Assembly (NCBI GenBank): GCA_029077775.1
Contig: JAQNCU010000086.1
Location: forward strand, 1-9,804
Length of the DNA stretch: 9,804 nt
Reading direction: 5' to 3'
Source: Acidocella sp.
Lineage (GTDB): Bacteria; Pseudomonadota; Alphaproteobacteria; Acetobacterales; Acetobacteraceae
The position numbers were made by a program, and so were the translations under genes. Under the pieces are notes generated by a model that ran no database searches, had not been told where the DNA came from, and worked only from the letters and a program-made list of their open reading frames with translations. Shown piece after piece: positions 1 through 6,422 of the stretch (position 1 is the stretch's first letter; each line of letters starts with the position of its first letter).

Positions 1-1
1 C

Positions 2-1897
2 AGCCTGATCGACGCGATCGAAAGCGGCATCGTCAAACTGCCGCGTGTGCCGGTCACCGACAATCTGGTGCAGACCGACACGGTCGTCTACCGCGATTTG
101 TGGAAGCATATCGGCAAGCAACTACCCAAGACTGCCGCGGGCGCCGCCAAGCTTAGCCCGTTCGACCTGCCCAACACGCTGAAAACCGCGCTGAACGCCC
201 TCTACAGCCACTATGAGGGCGAGTTCGATCGCTGGCAGCGCGCCGGCATCGAGGTTCCCCCCGTATTCATCGTGGTTTGCCAGAACACCGCCATCTCCAA
301 ACTGGTCTTCGAATGGATTGCGGGCTTCGAGCGCGGCGATGCCGAGGAGGGTGAGCGCGCGGCCTTCCATGCCGGGCATCTCGATCTGTTCCGCAACTAT
401 GACGAACATGGTGCCCGCCTCCCGCGCCCGCGCACATTGCTCATCGACTCGCGCCAGATCGAATCCGGCGATGCGCTGGATAAAGGTTTCGCCGCCGCCG
501 CCGCCGCCGAGATCGAGCAATTCAAACGCGAACTCGCCACCCGTGAAGGTGCAGCCGCCGCCCAGGGCGAGGCTAGCGAGGCTGCATTATTGCGCGAGGT
601 GATGAACACCGTCGGCCGCGCCGGGCGGCTTGGTGAACAAATCCGTTGCGTGGTTTCCGTATCCATGCTCACCGAAGGCTGGGACACCAACACCGTCACC
701 CACATCCTTGGCGTGCGCGCCTTCGGCACCCAGCTTTTGTGCGAACAGGTCGTCGGGCGCGGCCTGCGCCGGCAATCCTACGACCTCAACCCGGAAACCG
801 GCCTGTTCGACGTCGAATACGCCGACATCATGGGCATCCCGTTCGACTTCGCCGCCTCCCCGCAAAAGACCAAGCCCACCAAGGTCAAGCCGGTCACGCG
901 CGTCCATGCGATAAAGGACCGCAGCGCGCTGGAAATTATCTTCCCGCGCGTCAGCGGCTATCGCCGCGAGTTGGCGGGGGACAAGCTCGAAGCCGTTTTC
1001 ACCGAGGACAGCAGGCTAGAGATCACGCCCGCCGATATCGGCCCTACCTCCGTCGTCATGGAGGGCATCGTCGGCGCCGGGGTGACAATCACGCCCCAGG
1101 TGCTGGAGCGGCTGCGCCCCTCGGAGATCAGCTTCAATCTCTCCAAATATCTTCTCTACGCGCACTTTCGCGACGAGGACGGTTTTCCCAAACAGCACCT
1201 GTTTCCGCAAATCCAGCGCCTCGCCCGTAGCTGGCTCGATGGCGGCTATCTTGTCACCAAGGGCGTGCCGATCGGCGCGATCCTCTATCAGGACCAGCTC
1301 GCCCGCGCCGCCGAAAAAATCGACATCGCCCTCACCCGCGGCAGCGAGGGGCGAATTATCGCAGTGGTCGACCCCTACAATCCCAAAGGCTCGACACGCC
1401 ACGTCAATTTTATTACCTCCAAACCCTGCTGGACCGCCGGCGCCCGCCCGCCCAAATGCCATTTGAGCCATGTGGTGCTGGACAGCACCTGGGAGCAACC
1501 CTTGGCATTGGCACTGGAAAACCACCCGCGCGTGCTGGCCTACGCCAAAAATCAGGCCATGGGTTTTGAAATCCCCTATCTCGATAGCGGCACCATGCGC
1601 CGCTACATCCCGGATTTTCTGGTCCGGCTCGACGCCACACGTAAAGATGGGGGCGGCGCTGAGCCACTCAACCTGGTGCTGGAAGTGAAAGGCTTTCGCG
1701 ACGAAGCCGACAAGGCCAAGGCGCAAACCATGCATGAACTATGGGTGCCGGGCGTCAATCAGCTTGGCGGCTTCGGCTGCTGGGCATTTGCCGAATTCCG
1801 CGATTGGGCAATGATGGAAGAAGATTTCGCAAAACTCGTCGAAGATTTGAGGTCGCATTCCGCGACCCCAAACGGAGATCGCCCGCATGGCGGATAA
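2..1897 (+). CDS. Type III-like restriction endonuclease subunit (SF2 helicase + PD-(D/E)xK nuclease), 5'-truncated by window edge
   Basis: The frame is already open at base 2, so the true start and the N-terminal helicase motifs (Walker A and B) lie left of the window. Visible parts in order: a helicase C-terminal lobe opening with FIVVCQNTAISKLVFEWI (about 269-322); motif V-like SMLTEGWDTNT (about 662-694); motif VI EQVVGRGLRR (743-772); then a C-terminal nuclease with IPDFLVRLD (about 1608-1634) and EVKG (1682-1693), a PD...D...ExK pattern. This arrangement is typical of type III Res-like ATP-dependent restriction subunits, in particular the group NCBI calls BPTD_3080-like; that subgroup is from memory. 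It would translocate on and cut DNA lacking the partner's methylation. It overlaps the ORF6N gene by 11 bases and shares an operon with the methyltransferase. Its last residues (LRSHSATP) are encoded by a dyad element also found in the next gene. The family call is secure, the subgroup less so. Confidence 0.9.
   Translation, partial: SLIDAIESGIVKLPRVPVTDNLVQTDTVVYRDLWKHIGKQLPKTAAGAAKLSPFDLPNTLKTALNALYSHYEGEFDRWQRAGIEVPPVFIVVCQNTAISKLVFEWIAGFERGDAEEGERAAFHAGHLDLFRNYDEHGARLPRPRTLLIDSRQIESGDALDKGFAAAAAAEIEQFKRELATREGAAAAQGEASEAALLREVMNTVGRAGRLGEQIRCVVSVSMLTEGWDTNTVTHILGVRAFGTQLLCEQVVGRGLRRQSYDLNPETGLFDVEYADIMGIPFDFAASPQKTKPTKVKPVTRVHAIKDRSALEIIFPRVSGYRRELAGDKLEAVFTEDSRLEITPADIGPTSVVMEGIVGAGVTITPQVLERLRPSEISFNLSKYLLYAHFRDEDGFPKQHLFPQIQRLARSWLDGGYLVTKGVPIGAILYQDQLARAAEKIDIALTRGSEGRIIAVVDPYNPKGSTRHVNFITSKPCWTAGARPPKCHLSHVVLDSTWEQPLALALENHPRVLAYAKNQAMGFEIPYLDSGTMRRYIPDFLVRLDATRKDGGGAEPLNLVLEVKGFRDEADKAKAQTMHELWVPGVNQLGGFGCWAFAEFRDWAMMEEDFAKLVEDLRSHSATPNGDRPHGG
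1846..1872. promoter_or_regulatory. Imperfect dyad (copy 1) just upstream of the ORF6N start
   Basis: Arms of TTTG plus GGTCGC pair with GCGACC plus CAAA, with one internal A/C mismatch and a 5-base loop (1857-1861). It ends 14 bases before the ATG of the ORF6N gene and overlaps the end of the restriction gene. It matches the copy at 2087-2113 in 24 of 27 positions. Position and symmetry suit an operator or a structured mRNA element near a ribosome binding site (GGAG at 1874-1877). Function is inferred; the repeat itself is directly seen. Confidence 0.65.
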
Positions 1898-2762
1898 GAA
1901 CGCAGCACCGCCGGCAAATCAGCCGCCGCGCATCTTCCGCGTTCGCGGCGTCGAAGTAATCTTGGATTCGGACCTTACGATGGCTTTGGGGCTGGAAACG
2001 AAGCGGCTCAATGAGCGGATCGACCGGAATTCCGACCTGGTCGATGAGCGCCACTGTTTCCACCTCACGCCGGAGGAATTTGATGCTTTGAGGTCGCAAT
2101 CTGCGACCTCAAAGCCGGGACGGGGTGGCCGGCAATACCCGCCCAGGGTCTTTACCGACCGCGGCGTCGCTCGGGTCACAACCTTCATCAACACCCCCGA
2201 ATCACTTCGTGCAGCCGACCTTATTACTGATACGTTCCTTATGGTGCAGCGGCAGGTGGCAGCCGGACAGCGGCAAATAGCGGTTCAGAACGCCGGACAA
2301 TACCATGCCGATAAAGAGGCCGCCGAGCAGGGTCGAGACCTTCGAAAAAAACTGACCGTGGCATTGGGCCGCCTGCTGGATACGGTGATCGACATCCGGA
2401 CGCATCAGACCGTGAGCGAGACAGCCAAAGATCTGACCGCAGGCGTACTCGAAAATATCCGCGAACGGTTGAAGGAAAAGGGCCTGGAGAATTTGAAGCT
2501 GGAAGCCGAGACCAGGCGTATCCTTGCGGAGGCCGAAAAACTCGCCGCCGACGTCCGGCGTGCCGACGCCGAAACAGAGGGCATCCGCCTCGACAATCTG
2601 ACAAAGCGCATCGCCATGGTTCGCCAGCTATTTGACTTGCAACGCGAATTGGAGCCGGCACAGCTCGTCCAATTATTAGATAATTTTGAAACCGGACGGG
2701 CCATTGAACTCGATGCCGACGGACCAAAGCGGCTGGCCAGGCCGGCTGGGGATCAAAATTAA
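1887..2762 (+). CDS. ORF6N-domain protein, probable DNA-binding regulator
   Basis: Residues about 15-100 match the ORF6N domain known from phage and restriction loci: RVRGVEVILDSDLTMALGLETKRLNERI, then CFHLTPEEFDALRSQSATS and a Gly/Arg-rich turn, then YPPRVFTDRGVARV. ORF6N is related to KilA-N and is thought to bind DNA. Residues about 125-275 are rich in Glu, Lys, Arg, Leu and Ala in long helical runs (around LKLEAETRRILAEAEKLAADVRR), probably a coiled coil for self-association. The chosen ATG has GGAG at 1874-1877, nine bases upstream, and overlaps the restriction gene by 11 bases. The stop overlaps the methyltransferase ATG (TAATG), so translation of the three genes is probably coupled. 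ORF6N genes are known to sit inside restriction-modification operons; their job there is not settled. A role in controlling the operon is inference, supported by two dyads at and inside the gene. Confidence 0.9.
   Translation: MADKNAAPPANQPPRIFRVRGVEVILDSDLTMALGLETKRLNERIDRNSDLVDERHCFHLTPEEFDALRSQSATSKPGRGGRQYPPRVFTDRGVARVTTFINTPESLRAADLITDTFLMVQRQVAAGQRQIAVQNAGQYHADKEAAEQGRDLRKKLTVALGRLLDTVIDIRTHQTVSETAKDLTAGVLENIRERLKEKGLENLKLEAETRRILAEAEKLAADVRRADAETEGIRLDNLTKRIAMVRQLFDLQRELEPAQLVQLLDNFETGRAIELDADGPKRLARPAGDQN
2086..2114. promoter_or_regulatory. Perfect 13-bp dyad (copy 2) inside the ORF6N gene
   Basis: The arm CTTTGAGGTCGCA (2086-2098) and its exact reverse complement TGCGACCTCAAAG (2102-2114) are separated by three bases. 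It encodes LRSQSATS of the ORF6N domain. The copy at 1846-1872 is the same element at 24 of 27 positions, read in the same codon phase. The centres are 241 bases apart. As RNA it would form a very stable hairpin inside a coding region; as DNA it is a good palindromic protein-binding site. The function is not known from the sequence. Confidence 0.75.
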
Positions 2763-5665
2763 TGGCGCGCGCCCCAAAATCCGAAAAGCAGATCGACGCG
2801 CTGAAGCATGATGCGGCGACCAGGCGCAACATACCCACCGCCGAGATGGAAAGTTTTTTTCGGCGTGATGAAGATTCTGCCCCGCGGCCGCCGCAGCATT
2901 ACGCCCGCGCCCGGCCCTTGAGCGAGGGCGAGACACGCACGGCGGGAGAGCCTTCACAGCCAGAACTCATCTGGAATGGCGCGCGCATTACTATCACGGA
3001 TGAGCAGATGGCGGAGTTGGCGGCTACCGGCAAACTTACGCTGTCAGACGCGCAGCTCGTCTGGCGCGGGAAGGATAAGCAGGACTGGTCCGATCTCGTG
3101 GTCAACGTGCCGCCGCTCTACATTCAGGAGAAAATCCACCCGAAAGCGATCATCGACGACCTCAAACGCCGCACCGCGCAAAAGCGCGAGGCCGAGACCG
3201 ATTCACCGGATTTGTTCGCTGATTTTAACGGCATCACGCCCGAGCAGCGCGCCGAATTCTATCAGCACGACCAGCATTGGTCGAACCGCATGATCCTGGG
3301 TGATTCCCTTCAGATCATGGCCAGCCTTGCCGAACGCGAAAGTCTCAAGGGCAAGGTGCAATGCATTTATTTTGACCCGCCTTACGGGGTAAAATTCAAT
3401 TCAAACTGGCAGGTTTCCACGCTTAGTAAGGATGTAAAAGACGGCAAACAGGCCGATATTTCCCGCGAACCGGAGCAGGTGAAGGCATTCCGCGACACCT
3501 GGAAAGATAGCATCCACTCTTACTTGACCTATCTGCGCGACCGGCTGACTGTGATGCGCGATTTGCTTTCCGACAGTGGCTCAATTTTCGTCCAGATTAG
3601 CGATGAGAATGTGCATCGTGTACGCGCAGTCATGGATGAGGTTTTCGGTGAGTCCCAATTCATTTCGCAGATCGTTTTTTTAAAAACAACTGGACTAGAA
3701 TCCGTTTTTCGGGTGGCTTCAGCGTTCGATTATATTCTCTGGTTTGGTAAAACGCCAGATATTAAATACCGAAAACTTAGCCTTGGTAGATCAGATGCTT
3801 CGCATGATCGATTCAAAACCATTCTTCTTGATGACGGTCAAACTGAAATTCACTCGGAAGAGCGCGAGCGAGAGCTTCGCGAACAGAACACTGGATTCAA
3901 AATTGTAACCGATACGGATCTGACGAAGCCAGGACCAGGTGCCAAATATAACTTTGAGTATAAAGGACAGACGTTCCGGTCAGGAGATCGGTGGTGGGGG
4001 ACCAAGCATGAAAGTTTGGTCCGGATTGGTCGGGCAAATCGATTTCTTATTACAGGGAGGGGTAAGCTCCGCTTTGCACGTGGACGCGACGATACTACTG
4101 GTCAATCCGCAACAAATCTTTGGGATGATATCGGAGGAGCCGTTCAAAGCCGAACTGACCCAAAGATATATGTTGTCCAGACCGGTACTGCGGCTATCCA
4201 ACGCTGCATCCTGATGGCCACAGACCCCGGCGATCTCGTGCTCGATCCCACTTGCGGCTCCGGCACCAGTGCTTACGTCGCCGAACAATGGGGGCGGCGC
4301 TGGATCACCATGGATACCAGCCGGGTCGCCCTCGCTCTGGCTCGCACCCGCCTCATGGCCGCGCGCTACCCCTGGTATCTGCTGGCGGACAGCCGGGAAG
4401 GCCGCGCCAAGGAAGCCGAACTCACCAAACGCCCGCCCGCCGACACGCCGGTGCATAACGATATCCGCCAGGGTTTTGTTTATGAGCGCGTGCCGCACAT
4501 TACCCTCAAATCCATCGCGAATAATCGGCTCATCGACGATATTTGGGAAAAATACCAGGCAGTGCTGGAACCTTTGCGCGCCACGCTCAACGCAGCGATG
4601 GCGCAGACATGGGAGGATTGGCAAATCCCCCGCGAATTGTCCGCAACCGCCCCTGCCGCCGCCCGCGCGGCGCACGAAAAATGGTGGGAGGCGCGCATCG
4701 CCCGCCAGCGCGAGATCGATGCCAGCATAGCCGCCCGCGCCGATGTCGAATTTTTGTATGACAAACCATACAAGGACGAGTCCCGCGTGCGCGTCGCCGG
4801 GCCATTCACGGTCGAAAACCTCTCCCCGCACCGCGTGCTGCCCGCCAGTGAATATGAATTGCTAGGCGACGCCCCCAGCGCCGCACAACCCGGCCAGGAT
4901 TTTTCCGCCATCGTCATCGACTACCTTAAATCAGAAGGGGTGAAGCAGGAGAAGAAAAACGACCGCATTACTTTCGAGAGCCTCACCCCCTGGCCCGGCA
5001 ACTATATCGGTGCCGAAGGCAAATTCATCGAGGGCGAAAACGGCCCCGAACGCCGCGCCGCCATCCTCATCGGCCCGGAATATGGCACGGTCGGGCGGCA
5101 GGATATCGTGATGGCCGCGCGCGAGGCGGTGGATGCGCGGTTTGACGTGCTGATCGCCTGCGCCTTCAATTTCGATGCCCATTCCACCGAACTCGGCAGC
5201 CTCGGCAGTTTGAAAATCCTGAAAGCCCGCATCAACCCGGACATGCATATGTCAGCCGAGCTGAAAAACACCGGGCGCGGCAACATGTTCGTAGTGTTCG
5301 GCGAACCGGATGTGGAAATTCTCGACGATGGCGGCGCCGAAATCCGCGTGAAGGTGAACGGGGTGGACGTGTTCGACCCCAACACCGGCGACATCCGCTC
5401 AAACGACACAAAAGGCATCGCCGCATGGTTCATCGACACCGATTATAACGAGGAAAGCTTCTTCGTCCGCCACGCCTATTTCCTCGGCGCCAACGACCCA
5501 TACAAAAGCCTGAAAACCGCCCTCCAAGCCGAAATCGACGAGGATGCCTGGGCAACCCTCTACGCCGACACCTCCCGCCCCTTCCCGCGCCCGGCGCGCG
5601 GGCGCATCGCCGTAAAAGTCATCAACCATTTCGGAGATGAAGTCATGAAAATATTTGGGGTGTAG
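2762..5665 (+). CDS. Site-specific DNA methyltransferase, type III Mod-like (beta class)
   Basis: A 967-residue SAM-dependent amino-methyltransferase. Catalytic motif IV is CIYFDPPYGVKF, with DPPY at residues 205-208 (D codon at 3374). SAM-binding motif I is DPTCGSGTSAYVAEQWGRRW, starting at residue 495 (D codon at 4244). Motif IV before motif I is the beta order, seen in type III Mod proteins, which usually make N6-methyladenine. The region between (about residues 300-468) should hold target recognition and is unusually AT-rich. The large C-terminal part (about 540-967) is longer than in a classic Mod and resembles extensions in methyltransferases paired with type III-like Res proteins; its role is unclear. 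The start is fixed by TAATG overlap with the ORF6N gene. It would protect host sites and set the specificity for the upstream nuclease. Methylated base and target site cannot be read from sequence. Confidence 0.92.
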   Translation: MARAPKSEKQIDALKHDAATRRNIPTAEMESFFRRDEDSAPRPPQHYARARPLSEGETRTAGEPSQPELIWNGARITITDEQMAELAATGKLTLSDAQLVWRGKDKQDWSDLVVNVPPLYIQEKIHPKAIIDDLKRRTAQKREAETDSPDLFADFNGITPEQRAEFYQHDQHWSNRMILGDSLQIMASLAERESLKGKVQCIYFDPPYGVKFNSNWQVSTLSKDVKDGKQADISREPEQVKAFRDTWKDSIHSYLTYLRDRLTVMRDLLSDSGSIFVQISDENVHRVRAVMDEVFGESQFISQIVFLKTTGLESVFRVASAFDYILWFGKTPDIKYRKLSLGRSDASHDRFKTILLDDGQTEIHSEERERELREQNTGFKIVTDTDLTKPGPGAKYNFEYKGQTFRSGDRWWGTKHESLVRIGRANRFLITGRGKLRFARGRDDTTGQSATNLWDDIGGAVQSRTDPKIYVVQTGTAAIQRCILMATDPGDLVLDPTCGSGTSAYVAEQWGRRWITMDTSRVALALARTRLMAARYPWYLLADSREGRAKEAELTKRPPADTPVHNDIRQGFVYERVPHITLKSIANNRLIDDIWEKYQAVLEPLRATLNAAMAQTWEDWQIPRELSATAPAAARAAHEKWWEARIARQREIDASIAARADVEFLYDKPYKDESRVRVAGPFTVENLSPHRVLPASEYELLGDAPSAAQPGQDFSAIVIDYLKSEGVKQEKKNDRITFESLTPWPGNYIGAEGKFIEGENGPERRAAILIGPEYGTVGRQDIVMAAREAVDARFDVLIACAFNFDAHSTELGSLGSLKILKARINPDMHMSAELKNTGRGNMFVVFGEPDVEILDDGGAEIRVKVNGVDVFDPNTGDIRSNDTKGIAAWFIDTDYNEESFFVRHAYFLGANDPYKSLKTALQAEIDEDAWATLYADTSRPFPRPARGRIAVKVINHFGDEVMKIFGV
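3661..4200 (+). other. AT-rich central segment of the methyltransferase, probable exchanged target-recognition domain
   Basis: Hand counting gives 127 G+C of 300 (42%) over 3661-3960 and about 50% over 3961-4200, against 65% in the next 60 bases (4201-4260). The drop starts shortly after the DPPY motif and ends just before DPTCGSGT, the place where type III Mod proteins keep their variable target-recognition domain. The reading frame stays open throughout. The likely explanation is recombinational exchange of specificity; a fold-driven codon bias is less likely. Confidence 0.55.
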
Positions 5666-5667
5666 CG

Positions 5668-6420
5668 ATGGCTGTGAAGAAGGGTTCGGTGACTGGCGAA
5701 GCAATTGTAGACGGGTTTCGTAGAATATTCCGAGTTTCAAACGATTCGGACGTGGCTATAAAATTGGGCGTCACGAGTGGCGCAATTTCCCAGTGGAGGC
5801 AACTAAAAACAATTACTGCGCGACAAATAATCGGGCTCGTGTTGAAATCCCAAGAGGCTGCGGTTCGCCAAGTCGAGAAAGCGGGCATCCAACCAGTGGT
5901 GGAATTCTTTCCTCTGAACAAAAAAAGAGTAGGAAAAGGCAATAATTTTGAGATGTTTGATGATCATGCAGGATCGCAAGAACCTCATCCTTATTTATCC
6001 GGCCTAAAAGCGGAGCTTGAAAGTCATCACGGAGTCTATGTGTTTTTTGATAGCAGCGGGAGAGCAATTTATGCCGGCAAAGCGAGAATTCAAAACCTTT
6101 GGAAAGAGATGAACCTTGTATTCAATAGGAACCGAAAAGACCTACAAACAATAAAACGAGTAAAGCATCCGTCCATAAAAAGTACATACAAGACATCCGA
6201 TGAAAAATCTCGCCAGATTATCGGCGTTTCCATACCGCTCCACGAACTCGCGGCATATGTGAGCGCTTATGCGGTCAAAGACGGATTGATATCTGTCGTC
6301 GAGGCCATGTTGGTCCGTAGCTTTGCAAACGATCTGCTTAACAAACGAATGGAGCGATTCGGTGGGAGCAAAAAAGCAACCAAAAAGAAGCAAACTCTCC
6401 CGAAACGTAAGTCGCCATAG
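5668..6420 (+). CDS. CI-repressor-like HTH fused to GIY-YIG nuclease
   Basis: The 250-residue protein has two recognisable parts. Residues about 25-55 (DSDVAIKLGVTSGAISQWRQL) look like the helix-turn-helix of phage CI-type repressors. Residues about 122-230 carry a GIY-YIG nuclease core: GVYVF at 122-126, then IYAGKA at 134-139, basic residues in NRNRKD (153-158), and the metal-binding glutamate in VEAMLVRSFANDLLNKR (E212). The tail (234-250) is lysine-rich. The gene starts two bases after the methyltransferase stop and ends two bases before the helicase start, so it is an integral member of the operon. It is visibly AT-richer than both neighbours (22 G+C of 60 in 5941-6000 and again in 6121-6180), a sign of separate origin. 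It may act as a sequence-addressed nuclease or as a controller of the operon; both are inference. The domain calls are good, the biological role unknown. Confidence 0.87.
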   Translation: MAVKKGSVTGEAIVDGFRRIFRVSNDSDVAIKLGVTSGAISQWRQLKTITARQIIGLVLKSQEAAVRQVEKAGIQPVVEFFPLNKKRVGKGNNFEMFDDHAGSQEPHPYLSGLKAELESHHGVYVFFDSSGRAIYAGKARIQNLWKEMNLVFNRNRKDLQTIKRVKHPSIKSTYKTSDEKSRQIIGVSIPLHELAAYVSAYAVKDGLISVVEAMLVRSFANDLLNKRMERFGGSKKATKKKQTLPKRKSP

Positions 6421-6422
6421 TC

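Noticed and set aside
1016..1735. Long open frame on the minus strand (239 codons)
   Set aside because: It lies wholly opposite the restriction gene, which shows clear helicase and nuclease motifs. High G+C DNA often leaves the opposite strand open, and the translation has no recognisable domain.
1846..2114. CRISPR-like or tandem repeat array
   Set aside because: Only two copies, both palindromic, 241 bases apart with coding sequence between them.
3980..4831. Minus-strand open frame of 283 codons opposite the methyltransferase
   Set aside because: It covers the SAM-binding motif region of a well-supported gene; Gly/Ala/Arg-rich antisense shadow without motifs.
2762..5665. DISARM or BREX methyltransferase
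   Set aside because: No companion DISARM or BREX genes are visible, and the DPPY-before-FxGxG order next to a Res-like nuclease fits a type III-like pair better.
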